Positions 1-8,390 are shown, numbered from the stretch's first letter. The stretch is DNA of 64,000 nt from Massilia endophytica (GCF_021165955.1 NZ_CP088952.1:5084001-5148000), one strand, 5' to 3'. Translations and numbers: made by a program. The notes: generated by a model not told the origin, from the sequence alone.

Positions 1-1
1 C

Positions 2-1423
2 GTTTCCGATGCCCTGCTTGCCTTCGCCTTCATGGGCGACTTGAGCATGGGGCAGCCTCCCACGCATTCGCGCCGCGTCGCCTGGCTGGCCCGGCGCATC
101 GCGCAGGACCTGGGGCTGGAAGCTGGCATCGGCGAAGAGGCAGAGCAAGTCGCGCTTCTGCGCTGGGCGGGCTGCACGGCCAACGCCAGCGATGTCGCCG
201 GCGTGATTGCCGACGATGTGCAGGGACGGCGCGCCATGCTCGCCTTGCGTCCGCAGGAGATGCAGGTGATCGTGGCGCCCGAGGACCTCGCCCAGCAGGC
301 GCCGCATATCGCCGCCGTTCACTGCGAAGTGGCCTCGCTCATTGTGTCCGCGCTCGGCCTGTCCCCCTCCATCAATATCGCGATGGACTTCCTCTTCGAA
401 AAATGGAATGGCAGTGGCGTACCGGGCAGGCTGGCGGGGAATGAGATTCCCTTGCCGGTGCTGATCGTCCATCTGGCAGGAGATTGTGAACTGCTGGCGC
501 GCGAACACGGTCTGCCGCAGGCGGCCGCATTGATCGCTCAGCGCGCCGAAGTGGTCTACCCCCGAGCCTTCGCCGAGCTGGCGTGCGCCAGTCTGCAGGC
601 CTGGCTGCAGGAGCTCGATGCAGCTCCGCTTCCCATACCGCTTGCCCAATCGCGCAAGGTGCCGCTCTCGCTGCTGGCGGATGCGATTGACCTGAAGCTG
701 CCCTGGCTGACGGGCTTTTCGCGCGCTTGCGCAAACACCGCTGGCGAGCTGGCCGCACGCCTCCAGCTGCCGCAGGAGGAACAAGCGCTGGTGCGCCGGT
801 CGGCACTGTTGCACAGCCTCGGACGCGTGGCCATCCCAAACAAGGTGTGGAACCGCGAGGGGCCTCTCTCATCCTCCGATTGGGAGCAGGTGCGCCTGGG
901 GCCCTACTGGACCGCCCGTCTCGCCAATCTGGTTCCGGCCCTGAAGAATGAGGCGGAAATGGCGTCCTACGCTTACGAGCGGCTGGACGGCTCGGGCTAT
1001 TTCCGCGCCGCCTCCGGCGCCGCCACGGGGTCTGCGCTGTGCATTCTGCCGGTGGCCAACTGCTGGATCGCGCTGCAATCTCCCCGCCCGTGGCGCGCGC
1101 CCATGCAGCCTGAGGAAGCGCGGGCGCATATGGAGAAGCAGATGGCCCTTGGCCGCTTCGATGCCGCCGTCGTGGCTGCGCTGGACGGAAGAAGCGCCGC
1201 ACTCGCTGCGCCGAGCAAAACCACACACAGCGTGCAGCTCTCGGCGCGCGAGCGCGAGGTCCTGCAGCGCATCAGCAAAGGCGAAAGCAACAAGGAGGCT
1301 GCCCGCCAGCTGGGCCTCAGCCCCGCCACCGTGCGCACCCACCTCGAAAGCGTGTTCCGTAAGCTTGAATGCAACAGCCGTGCTGCTGCAACACTGAAAG
1401 CTTCATTAATGGGGCTGCTCTAA
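2..1423 (+). CDS. Degenerate HD-GYP domain protein with C-terminal LuxR-type HTH (5' end outside window)
   Basis: The frame is open to the left edge and the first residues already belong to the HD fold, so the real start lies upstream of the window. Two HD-like halves are visible. The second resembles HD-GYP: HSLGRVAIPNKVW matches the usual HDIGKVAIP stretch, and YERLDGSGYF matches HHERWDGSGYP. The metal-binding Asp of HD and the His pair are therefore replaced. The last 65 residues form a LuxR/FixJ DNA-binding domain (LSAREREVLQRISKGESNKE, then ATVRTHLESVFRKL). The family is annotated as HD-domain LuxR regulators. I infer a transcription factor using a catalytically dead HD-GYP module as sensor. 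Its stop overlaps the stop of the convergent DUF6338 gene by 4 bases. Confidence 0.8.
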   Translation, partial: VSDALLAFAFMGDLSMGQPPTHSRRVAWLARRIAQDLGLEAGIGEEAEQVALLRWAGCTANASDVAGVIADDVQGRRAMLALRPQEMQVIVAPEDLAQQAPHIAAVHCEVASLIVSALGLSPSINIAMDFLFEKWNGSGVPGRLAGNEIPLPVLIVHLAGDCELLAREHGLPQAAALIAQRAEVVYPRAFAELACASLQAWLQELDAAPLPIPLAQSRKVPLSLLADAIDLKLPWLTGFSRACANTAGELAARLQLPQEEQALVRRSALLHSLGRVAIPNKVWNREGPLSSSDWEQVRLGPYWTARLANLVPALKNEAEMASYAYERLDGSGYFRAASGAATGSALCILPVANCWIALQSPRPWRAPMQPEEARAHMEKQMALGRFDAAVVAALDGRSAALAAPSKTTHSVQLSAREREVLQRISKGESNKEAARQLGLSPATVRTHLESVFRKLECNSRAAATLKASLMGLL

Positions 1424-2169
1424 GCTGCCGCAGCATTCAGTCTGATGTATTCGATATTCAAGGTAATGCATTCGTTATAGCGCAGAACAAAGTAATCACC
1501 ATCGATAGGATAGAACCGTTCAGTCAGGTCAGACTGTTGGACTTGGCCACGGGGTTTGTCTACAGTGATCGGCCGACGCATCACCTCCTCCAGAACCAGC
1601 CTGTCGAGTCTTCCTTCCGGATCCACAAAGAACTCGTCCACTATTCCTGTGAACAGAATAGCTTCGCCAGCAACGTTGACAATTGCAGACACGACGACGA
1701 AGGCGGGTTCATCCTCTCTGTCTGACACTGTCAGCAGGTAGTACCACGGCGCCTGATGAAAACGGAACAGTGAGCTGAACCGCTTACCTGCCCGATCCAG
1801 CCGATATTTCGAAATCACCAGTCGGATCGCTTTCGGAATGAAGTAAGAGAAGACAATCAGAGAGATGGCGTAGCCCGCAACATTCGCAGAGTGGCCCGAA
1901 ATTGCGGCCACCGCCCTTGATTGCGCGTTTGGATCAGAGATGAGCAGGCCCAGGAATGCCGCCGTATCCAGCCGCAGACTCACGGTCGCACTCGCGAGCG
2001 TAAGCCAGGCTGTGTGTAGCCCTATCGACCAGAGAACTCCTTCAGTGACGACCTGGCCGAAAGGAGAGTAGTCCAGTGAAGTGCGTTCCGCCCGTTTGAT
2101 TCGCGAGCGAAAGATAAAGCCGGGGAGAAGAAGCAGGAAGATTACGATCGCAGGGAGTGCGATGTTCAT
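1420..2169 (-). CDS. DUF6338 family membrane protein
   Basis: A 249-residue protein of unknown function. The N-terminus (residues 1-20) is a hydrophobic helix ending in LLPGFIF, typical of DUF6338. Two further hydrophobic segments follow around residues 45-70 and 95-115, and the C-terminal half is soluble and beta-rich. It lies 12 bases downstream of a small same-strand ORF, so the two may be cotranscribed. GC content here is visibly lower than in neighbouring genes, and the pair looks inserted at the 3' end of the HD/LuxR gene, which suggests horizontal acquisition. No catalytic motif is apparent. I recognise the family but know no function. Confidence 0.65.
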   Translation of the reverse strand: MNIALPAIVIFLLLLPGFIFRSRIKRAERTSLDYSPFGQVVTEGVLWSIGLHTAWLTLASATVSLRLDTAAFLGLLISDPNAQSRAVAAISGHSANVAGYAISLIVFSYFIPKAIRLVISKYRLDRAGKRFSSLFRFHQAPWYYLLTVSDREDEPAFVVVSAIVNVAGEAILFTGIVDEFFVDPEGRLDRLVLEEVMRRPITVDKPRGQVQQSDLTERFYPIDGDYFVLRYNECITLNIEYIRLNAAAA

Positions 2170-2181
2170 CTCGCCGCCCGT

Positions 2182-2469
2182 CTAGGATGCCGTGTTCTTC
2201 GTGGGGATCGTGCGCGCGCGATAGACTGCTCCGCTGCTGTCTCGAATCAAGGTATCAGGCGCCCCTTCCGGAACGCTCTTGTTCGCAAGGAAGCGGCGCA
2301 GATCGGCTTTCGCCACCGGATCGGCGAGCAGTCTGGTTGCCAGTTTGCTTTTAAAGGCTTTCATCGCTTTACTGTGCCACAGGTGCGGTGCGCTGTATAG
2401 CGCTCGCGCAAACGGGCAAACGTTGCGTACGTAAGACGCGCCCGCGCCTATCGCACACATGCTTTCCAT
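2182..2469 (-). CDS. Small hypothetical protein upstream of DUF6338
   Basis: A 95-residue ORF directly upstream of the DUF6338 gene, ending 12 bases before its start. A GAGGGAG stretch lies about 14 bases upstream of this ATG, rather far for a ribosome site. An internal ATG at 2362-2364 (MKAFKSKLATRLLADPVAKA) would give a 60-residue protein whose sequence looks more protein-like: basic, helical, no membrane segment. I favour the shorter form biologically but cannot decide from sequence. I do not recognise the family. Confidence 0.4.
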   Translation of the reverse strand: MESMCAIGAGASYVRNVCPFARALYSAPHLWHSKAMKAFKSKLATRLLADPVAKADLRRFLANKSVPEGAPDTLIRDSSGAVYRARTIPTKNTAS

Positions 2470-2691
2470 TGAAAAATTTTTGTCTCCCTCTGACAGCCGG
2501 GTTCAGTGTGCGTTTTACGTGCTCTAACGCACATAGCGCTGCCTGTTGACCTGATTTAATCCTGCTATTATTTATTCAAGCAAATGCCACTTTGCCTTGT
2601 GCAGGCCGTTGATACCGCTCATGCCTGTGCGCTTCCACCGGAAGTAATCTAAGCTACGTTGGCTTGAAGTGCTGTCTGAAAGGGGAACCTC

Positions 2692-2895
2692 ATGGAACCG
2701 GTACAAGACAACCTGCCGATCGAAAGCGCTAGTGCGGGACTGCTGACGACAATGACGCAGCCGCCACGTAACAGCCGCATGCTGCCCGCCAAGGGATCCT
2801 GCTGGTATTGCGAAAAGCCGCTCGACAGCGTGCGCCGCTTCTGCGACCGGGAATGCAAGGACTCCTTCGACGAAGAAGCGCAGTACGACGTTTAA
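2692..2895 (+). CDS. Small zinc-finger-like protein
   Basis: A 67-residue protein. The C-terminal half holds CWYCEKPLDSVRRFCDRECKD, a C-x2-C...C-x3-C zinc-ribbon arrangement like the short treble-clef proteins often annotated as hypothetical in this family. The N-terminal 30 residues look unstructured. A GGGGAA ribosome site precedes the ATG. A weak sigma-70-like promoter (TTGACC at 2546, TATTTA at 2569, 17-base spacing) lies in the AT-rich 222-base gap upstream, which otherwise shows nothing. Its stop overlaps the stop of the convergent Hpt gene by 4 bases. The function is unknown; zinc binding is inferred from the cysteines. Confidence 0.6.
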   Translation: MEPVQDNLPIESASAGLLTTMTQPPRNSRMLPAKGSCWYCEKPLDSVRRFCDRECKDSFDEEAQYDV

Positions 2896-3497
2896 GCATT
2901 TTGCAGCAAGGGTTTCAGGGCCGCGAGCGCGCCCTCGAAATCGAATTCGTGCGCGGCGGCCGATACGGTCTCATACACGTTGACCCCCAGCGCCGCAGCC
3001 AGTACCGAGGCATGCTGTTCCAGCACATCGATCGCCTCGCCGTTCCCTTCATCCAGCATTTGCGCCAGGCGCCGCAGCAGGGCATCGAGCTCGGCTTGAG
3101 CGGGCATGGGCGGCGGCATCGTATCCGGCAGCACCGGGCTTTCCAGCAGCTCGCCGTCGATCATCGCCAGCAGGCGGATCAGCGCATGGTCGAGACGGCG
3201 CAACGCCGCGCCTTCGCCGCGGGCGATGACTGCATCCGCTTCCTGCGCCAGCGCATACACCTCCTGCCCGCCGATCAGCCCTGCCGCGCCTTTCAGGGTA
3301 TGGATGGTGCGGCGCGCCGTTTCAACGTCGCCGCCTTCCAGCTGGATGAGCGCGTCCTGCACCGCCGCGGCGTAGTCGTGGCGGAAGCGCTTCAGGATCT
3401 GCAGGTAGATGCGGCGGTCGCCCATCAGCCGCTCCATGCCGAGGGCGGTGTCGAGCGGCACGGTGCTGGCAAGCAGGGATGCGGAAAGTCCGGCCAT
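2892..3497 (-). CDS. Hpt domain phosphotransfer protein
   Basis: A 201-residue protein with one histidine phosphotransfer domain (residues about 20-110). The phosphorylatable His66 sits in the canonical motif TIHTLKGAAGLIG. The C-terminal 90 residues are a helical extension. Hpt domains relay phosphate between hybrid kinases and response regulators, but no hybrid kinase or receiver lies next to it. The gene starts only 5 bases after the stop of the CAP-domain lipoprotein gene, and its ribosome site (TAGGAACG) includes that stop codon. The two are therefore almost certainly translationally coupled, an unusual pairing. Confidence 0.85.
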   Translation of the reverse strand: MAGLSASLLASTVPLDTALGMERLMGDRRIYLQILKRFRHDYAAAVQDALIQLEGGDVETARRTIHTLKGAAGLIGGQEVYALAQEADAVIARGEGAALRRLDHALIRLLAMIDGELLESPVLPDTMPPPMPAQAELDALLRRLAQMLDEGNGEAIDVLEQHASVLAAALGVNVYETVSAAAHEFDFEGALAALKPLLQNA

Positions 3498-3502
3498 CGT
3501 TC

Positions 3503-4459
3503 CTATTTTGTCGTGAAGGACCAGTTGCGCGTAACGGCGGCGCCGTCCACGGAACCGGCGAAGCTTACATCATAAGTGGTCGCCGCGTTCAATTTCGCGA
3601 GCGGGATGATGGCTGCCGCCGAGGCGGGCGTGTTGCTGTCCGTGGACTTGGTCAGCAGGCGCGCGGCAAGGTTGCTGCCGCCGCGCGGCTTCACGGTGAA
3701 GCTGGTTACCGCGATGGTGGACGCGATATTGGCATGCACGCTGATCGGGTAGCCCACCTCGTTCTGGTTCGGCACCGGGTCGGGCGCTTCGCTGTCGCTC
3801 ATGAAGTTGACCGGCACGGCCGTCTGGTCCACGCCCGGATACACCGCCACCGTTCCCCGCGCAACGCCCGCGCCATAGCCGCCGCTCGCCGCCATGGCCG
3901 CCGTGAAGTAGGTGTAGTTGCTGTTGCTGGTTGCGGCGCCCGTACCCGCCTCCTTGAACACCGGTTCGAAGATCACGAAGCGGTGGTAGATGGCGGCGAT
4001 GAGTTCTTCCGCATGGTAGAAGCCCGCACGGTCGCCCGCCGCCGAGATCACTTCGCCATAGGCGTAAGGCGCTGTGACCCTGTAGCCCGCCGCGTTGAAG
4101 CGGTCGATCAGGTTCGCGCCCGTGAAGCCGGGATTGCCCGCCACCTGCGTGTGCGACACGGTATTGTTGGTCATCAGATAATTTGCATGTCCCTGGGAGG
4201 CAAGGTCCATCTGGGCGTTGCGTGCCAGCGTGGCGAGCCCGATCTGGGAGCGGCGGAAGTTGAACCAGTTGAAGCCGTCCGTCGCGGTGTTGCCGGTGGC
4301 TGCGGGCGCGCCGGGCGCGGAAGGCGTAGGCGGCGGATTGGTCGGAGGCGGCGTAACACCGCCGGAGTTCGAGGAACCTCCGCCTCCGCCGCATGCGCTC
4401 AACAGGGCAGCCAGCAGGAGGGCAAGAAAGCGGATGTGACGGGTATCGCTTGAGCGCAT
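3503..4459 (-). CDS. CAP (SCP/PR1-like) domain lipoprotein
   Basis: A 318-residue secreted protein. I chose the ATG at 4459 over an upstream one because it is preceded by GGAG at good spacing and begins a lipoprotein signal: basic N-terminus, hydrophobic core, lipobox LSAC with Cys23, then a glycine-rich and a Pro/Thr-rich linker. The CAP domain starts near residue 65 (GFNWFNFRRSQIGLATLARN). The segments HANYL and VSHTQ are typical of the bacterial SCP-like family. The C-terminal 100 residues look like an Ig-like beta-sandwich. CAP proteins are extracytoplasmic and of mostly unknown role. It is probably cotranscribed with the Hpt gene downstream and is divergent from pssA. Confidence 0.75.
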   Translation of the reverse strand: MRSSDTRHIRFLALLLAALLSACGGGGGSSNSGGVTPPPTNPPPTPSAPGAPAATGNTATDGFNWFNFRRSQIGLATLARNAQMDLASQGHANYLMTNNTVSHTQVAGNPGFTGANLIDRFNAAGYRVTAPYAYGEVISAAGDRAGFYHAEELIAAIYHRFVIFEPVFKEAGTGAATSNSNYTYFTAAMAASGGYGAGVARGTVAVYPGVDQTAVPVNFMSDSEAPDPVPNQNEVGYPISVHANIASTIAVTSFTVKPRGGSNLAARLLTKSTDSNTPASAAAIIPLAKLNAATTYDVSFAGSVDGAAVTRNWSFTTK

Positions 4460-4615
4460 GATCTGCTCCAGTACTGCCGGAACAGCGTCCGGCCACGAGC
4501 CGATTCTATGCCAATTTCCCAGGCGCAGCCGTCCAGTTGCCGTACTGCCAATATTGCATGCCATAGGCTCCCGCCGCGTTAGAATAGCCTGACCAACAAT
4601 TATTCAGCCCGAGCT

Positions 4616-5401
4616 TTGAACAAGACCCGCACCGCGCGCATGCAGCGCGCCAAATTCGCCTTGCCCAGCACGGTAACCCTGCTGTCGATTGCCTGCGGCT
4701 TCGGCAGCATCGTCATTTCGGTGGACAACGCCCACGTCGGCTTCGCCCAGGACTACCGCCTGGCGGCCGCGCTGCTGGTGCTGGCCGGTATCTTCGACGC
4801 ACTGGACGGCTTCGTGGCGCGCGCCACCGGCACCAGTTCCGAATTCGGCGTGCAGCTCGATTCGATTGCGGACGTGATGAATTTCGGCTGCGCGCCCGCC
4901 ATGCTGCTGTATTGCTACGGCTTCGTGCTGATGGGGCCTGCCGATCCCACGCTGTTGCGGGCGGGCGGCATTGCCGCCTTCTTCTTCGTTGCCTGCGGCG
5001 CCCTGCGGCTGGCGCGCTTTAATGTGAACGTGGGACGTACCGATCCGCGCTACTTCGTGGGCATGCCGATCACCGCTGGCGCGGCCTGCGTGGCCTCGGT
5101 GGTGGTGGCCTGGCCCGAGTCGCCGGAAACGGCCCTGCATGGCTACCTGATCGTGCTGCTGCTCTTCGTGGTGGGCAGCCTCATGGTCTCCACCATCCGC
5201 TTCCCCAGCTCCAAGCAGAAGAAAAGCGCCGCCGCCTTCGTGGTGCTGGCGCTGAACATCGGCCTGCTGGTCTGGCTGGGCTACTACTACTTCGTGCTCT
5301 TCTTCCTCGTCTACATCGTTGGCACCGTGGCGCTGAACCTGGCCTGGCGCTCCGGCTGGCGCGGCATCGCCCCGCCCAAAACCTACGACGACGAGATTTA
5401 A
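4616..5401 (+). CDS. pssA: CDP-diacylglycerol--serine O-phosphatidyltransferase
   Basis: Makes phosphatidylserine from CDP-diacylglycerol and serine, the committed step to phosphatidylethanolamine, at the inner membrane. The CDP-alcohol phosphotransferase signature is complete: D61-x2-D64-G65-x2-A68-R69-x8-G78-x3-D82-x3-D86. Several hydrophobic helices cover the rest of the 261 residues. This is the integral-membrane type found in Bacillus and most proteobacteria, not the peripheral E. coli type. The start is a TTG at 4616 without a clear ribosome site; the ATG at 4640 is an alternative that would remove 8 residues. The stop overlaps that of the convergent aldo/keto reductase gene by 4 bases. 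Confidence 0.9.
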   Translation: MNKTRTARMQRAKFALPSTVTLLSIACGFGSIVISVDNAHVGFAQDYRLAAALLVLAGIFDALDGFVARATGTSSEFGVQLDSIADVMNFGCAPAMLLYCYGFVLMGPADPTLLRAGGIAAFFFVACGALRLARFNVNVGRTDPRYFVGMPITAGAACVASVVVAWPESPETALHGYLIVLLLFVVGSLMVSTIRFPSSKQKKSAAAFVVLALNIGLLVWLGYYYFVLFFLVYIVGTVALNLAWRSGWRGIAPPKTYDDEI

Positions 5402-6309
5402 GCCACTTCGCTCTGGCGCGCCGCACCCAGGATATCGAACCACTGTTCGCGCTCCAGGGTGAAGCGCGTCGCCTCCACCGCTTCGGCAATGGCGGCGATG
5501 CGGCCGCTGCCCGTGAGCGGAATGGGGCGCGAGGGCAGTGCCATCATCCACGCGAACACCACGCTCGAGAAGGGGCGGTTCAATTCGTTGGCAATCTGCT
5601 GGATCTTGCCGCGGAGGGGCTGGAGCTTCGCGTTCTCCTTGTCGAACAGGCGGCCGCCTGCAAGAGGAGACCAGATCATGGGCGCCACGCCCTTGTCCTG
5701 CAGGCCGTCGAAGGTCTCGTCGAACATTGGCGCCAGGTGCAGGGGCGAGAACTCGACCTGGTTGGTGGCCAGCGGAATGCGCCGGTGCAGGCACTCGAAC
5801 TGGTGGCGGCTGAAGTTCGACACGCCGAAATGCTTCACCTTGCCCGCCGCGCGCAGGGCCTTGAAGGCGTCCGCCATCTCGTCGAAGTCCATGAGCGGGT
5901 CGGGGCGGTGGATCAGCAGCAGGTCCAGGTGGTCCGTGCGCAGGGCCTTGAGCGAGTTGTCCACCGAGGCAGCGATATGCGCGGCCGTGGTGTCGTAGTG
6001 CTTGATCCCGTGGGACGGGCGGGCCGGCCCAACGAGCTTGATGCCGCATTTGCTCACGATCTGCATGCGCTCGCGCAGGGCAGGCCTGAGCGCCAGGGCC
6101 TCGCCGAAGAGGCTTTCAACCTGGTAGCCGCCGTAAATGTCGGCGTGATCGAAGCTGCTTACGCCCATGTCCAGGCACTGCTCGATCAGGGCCAGGCGCT
6201 GCTGGGGCGTCATCTCCCATTCCTTCATCCGCCACATGCCCGCCACGATACGGGACAGTTCAAGCCCGTCGTCGCTGGTACGGAGGGCGGGGCAGGGCGT
6301 CTGGCTCAT
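5398..6309 (-). CDS. Aldo/keto reductase (YdhF-like oxidoreductase)
   Basis: A 303-residue NADPH-dependent oxidoreductase of the aldo/keto reductase superfamily, closest in layout to E. coli YdhF. The catalytic tetrad is complete: Asp54 and Tyr59 in FDHADIYGG, Lys87 in VSKCG and His134 in LLLIHRPDP. The NADP-binding C-terminal segment (IPLTGSGRIAAIAEA) is present. The cytosolic substrate is unknown. The gene is divergent from the EAL-HDOD gene, and an 18-base perfect palindrome in the shared region is a candidate operator. Confidence 0.88.
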   Translation of the reverse strand: MSQTPCPALRTSDDGLELSRIVAGMWRMKEWEMTPQQRLALIEQCLDMGVSSFDHADIYGGYQVESLFGEALALRPALRERMQIVSKCGIKLVGPARPSHGIKHYDTTAAHIAASVDNSLKALRTDHLDLLLIHRPDPLMDFDEMADAFKALRAAGKVKHFGVSNFSRHQFECLHRRIPLATNQVEFSPLHLAPMFDETFDGLQDKGVAPMIWSPLAGGRLFDKENAKLQPLRGKIQQIANELNRPFSSVVFAWMMALPSRPIPLTGSGRIAAIAEAVEATRFTLEREQWFDILGAARQSEVA

Positions 6310-6355
6310 GGTTCTCGCTCGTCAAATGGTGAAAGCAGGATTATAAGCGGCCCCT

Positions 6356-6373
6356 GCTGGAAGCGCTTCCAGC
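6356..6373. promoter_or_regulatory. 18-base perfect palindrome, candidate LacI-type operator
   Basis: GCTGGAAGCGCTTCCAGC reads the same on both strands and has the central CG of LacI/GalR-family operators. It sits 47 bases upstream of the aldo/keto reductase start and about 108 bases before the EAL-HDOD start. No LacI-type regulator is encoded in the window, so the binding protein is unknown. Confidence 0.4.
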
Positions 6374-6480
6374 CCGGACGTTGCTCCCACAGCTAAATTT
6401 TGCCCAGACCCCTGAATTTTCTGATAACTCCATGTATGATGAGGAGATTATTTCCAGTTGGAAGCTTACGGAGGAGCAAG

Positions 6481-7785
6481 GTGGGTCTGTTATCAATGTT
6501 TGGTCGCAAGTCGGGCAGTGGGAAAGAGGAGGCCAGCGTCGAAGAGCTGGACAGCAGCCTGGACTACGATGCCGCAGATGCCATGCTGTGCCGCGACGAG
6601 ATTACGGACAGCCGCAACCGCCTGTGCGGCTACCGCTTCACCTTCCAGCCCGCTAAGGCGGGCGGCCACGCGCCGGAAGAAGCCTTTTTCGAAGTGCTGG
6701 AAGCCACCGAGGTGCCGGCCTTTGCGGCGCGCCGCATGGCCCTGATTCCCGTCAGCGGCGAAGCCATCGCAGAAGGCCGCCATGTGCCGCTGATCGCGCC
6801 TTACACCGTTTTCCTGGCGGACTCCCTGCAGGCCACCATGCCTGCCGAGGCGCTGGCGGGCCACCTGTCCGCCCTGCGCAAGTCCGGTCCCAAGGTCGCC
6901 CTGAAGGTATCGGGCAAGCAGCTGGCGCCGCAGGCCCTGCTGTCCCAGGCCGATTTCTATTTCGTGGACCTGCATGAAGGCAGCGTCGACGACTTCCAGG
7001 TCCTGCTGGGCAAGCTGAAGACCGCCAATGCCAACGCCAAGTTCGCCGTCGACTGCGTGGAAACCTGGGACGAACAGCGCATGTGCCTGTCGCTGGGCGC
7101 CGAATTCTGCCTGGGCGGCTTCATGTCCAAGCCGGACGATATCGACCCTGAAGGCCGCCTCGACCAGGGCCGCCTGACCTCGATCCAGCTCCTGAACCTT
7201 CTGCGCAGCGATGCCGAGGTGAGCGAGCTGAGCGAAGTGGCCAAGCGCGATCCGGGCCTGACCTTCCAGCTGCTGAAGTGGGCCAACGCGCCGGGCATCG
7301 GCTCGACCACGGCGGTGACCAGCCTGAATCAGGCGATCATCGTGCTCGGCCGCAATCACCTCTACCGCTGGCTGACCGTGTCCATGTTCCGCCTGGGCAC
7401 CGAGAAGGAGCGCGACGAGTCCCTGCTGGAAATCGCCCTGACCCGCGCCCGCTTCCTGGAAACGGCCGGTCCCAAGACCATGCCCAAGGCCCAGCGCGAC
7501 GAGCTCTTCCTGGTGGGCATGCTCTCCCTCTTCGAGCAGCTGCTGAAGATGCCGATGGCGAAGATCCTGGACGTGATGCACCTGGCCGCGGACATCCGCG
7601 AAGTGCTGCTGAACAGCGAAGGCCCTTACGGTCCTTACCTGAAGATGGTGCTGCTGCTGGAGCGCAACCAGGTGGAAAAAGGACTGGCGCTGGCCGACCA
7701 GCTGGGCATCGAGGCGGACTCGCTGGCTGAAGCAGGCAGCGGCGCCTTCGCCTGGGCCCAGGAAGCGCTGCGCGCCTCGCAGTAA
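6481..7785 (+). CDS. EAL-HDOD (YuxH-type) signalling protein
   Basis: I place the start at the GTG at 6481 because GGAGGA lies 5-6 bases upstream; the next ATG, at 6496, has no comparable site. The product has 434 residues. The N-terminal half is a degenerate EAL domain: the segments RNRLCGYRFTF, DFYFVDL and DCVETWDEQR...GGFMSKP align with the EAL barrel, but the EAL motif and the metal ligands are gone, so no phosphodiesterase activity is expected. The C-terminal half is an HDOD domain (LSEVAKRDPGLTFQLLKWANAPG, then LNQAIIVLGRNHLYRWL). Proteins of this design occur in c-di-GMP and motility control. The exact role is unknown. Confidence 0.8.
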   Translation: MGLLSMFGRKSGSGKEEASVEELDSSLDYDAADAMLCRDEITDSRNRLCGYRFTFQPAKAGGHAPEEAFFEVLEATEVPAFAARRMALIPVSGEAIAEGRHVPLIAPYTVFLADSLQATMPAEALAGHLSALRKSGPKVALKVSGKQLAPQALLSQADFYFVDLHEGSVDDFQVLLGKLKTANANAKFAVDCVETWDEQRMCLSLGAEFCLGGFMSKPDDIDPEGRLDQGRLTSIQLLNLLRSDAEVSELSEVAKRDPGLTFQLLKWANAPGIGSTTAVTSLNQAIIVLGRNHLYRWLTVSMFRLGTEKERDESLLEIALTRARFLETAGPKTMPKAQRDELFLVGMLSLFEQLLKMPMAKILDVMHLAADIREVLLNSEGPYGPYLKMVLLLERNQVEKGLALADQLGIEADSLAEAGSGAFAWAQEALRASQ

Positions 7786-7820
7786 GCGGCAGGCGCCACA
7801 CACAAAAAAGCCCGCGCAAG

Positions 7821-7845
7821 TGAACTGAACCCCAAGAGTTGGACA
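7821..7845 (+). repeat. Left terminal inverted repeat of the IS
   Basis: It begins TGAACTGA and ends GAGTTGGACA. It matches the right end except for the placement of one A before and one A after the CCCCAA core. Confidence 0.85.
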
Positions 7846-7865
7846 CCAACTTTTGGGGTTTTTTC

Positions 7866-8390
7866 ATGACGAAGTACGATGAGAAGTTCAAGCTAGCGGT
7901 AGTTCAGCAGTACCTGCGCGGCGGGGCCGGTTACAGGACGATCGCGCAAGAGCATAGGGTCGCATATGGGATGGTGCGACGCTGGGTGGAGTCGTTCCGG
8001 GCCCATGGTGTCGGAGGACTCAAGAAGAAGTTCAGCCACTACAGTGCCGAGTTCAAGCTCTCAGTCTTGCGGCACATGTGGGAAAATGAACTTTCATACG
8101 GTCAGACGGCCGCTCAGTTCAATATCCGCAATCCTGGCATTCTGGCTGCTTGGGGGCGTAGTTACGAAAATGGCGGGCTGGATGCCCTGCAGCCCGGCCA
8201 ACGAGGAAAACCGAGCAAGATGGCAACCGCAACGGAAAAAACAGAAGATTCCCCCAACGATGACACGCGCACCCGCGAGGAGCTGCTGGCGGAGGTAAAC
8301 CATCTCCGCATGGAGGTGGCATATCTAAAAAAGTTGCGAGCCTTGGTTCAAGCACAGCAGAAGGCGACTCCCGCCAAAAAGCGCAAGTAG
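7866..8390 (+). CDS. IS150-type transposase OrfA (DNA-binding)
   Basis: A 174-residue protein. I chose the ATG at 7866 (MTKYDEKFKLAVVQQYL), the usual beginning of this family, rather than a TTG inside the terminal repeat. Two successive helix-turn-helix segments are visible (residues about 5-55 and 60-105: GYRTIAQEHRVAYGMVRRWV and SYGQTAAQFNIRNPGILAAW). A leucine-zipper-like helix near residue 135-160 (LLAEVNHLRMEVAYLKKL) follows. OrfA alone usually acts as a regulator; the active transposase is the OrfAB frameshift fusion. Confidence 0.9.
   Translation: MTKYDEKFKLAVVQQYLRGGAGYRTIAQEHRVAYGMVRRWVESFRAHGVGGLKKKFSHYSAEFKLSVLRHMWENELSYGQTAAQFNIRNPGILAAWGRSYENGGLDALQPGQRGKPSKMATATEKTEDSPNDDTRTREELLAEVNHLRMEVAYLKKLRALVQAQQKATPAKKRK
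8327..8333 (+). other. Programmed -1 ribosomal frameshift site (A-AAA-AAG)
   Basis: AAAAAAG lies in the correct phase for OrfA (CTA AAA AAG). After a -1 slip, reading continues with GTT at 8333 in exactly the orfB frame, with no stop before orfB's own first codon at 8390. A continuous OrfAB of about 450 residues results. This is the canonical IS3-family arrangement. I did not identify a certain downstream stimulatory structure. Confidence 0.8.

Noticed and set aside
8375..8381. CAAAAAG near the end of orfA as the frameshift site
   Set aside because: It lacks the first A of the canonical heptamer; A-AAA-AAG at 8327 fits phase and sequence exactly.
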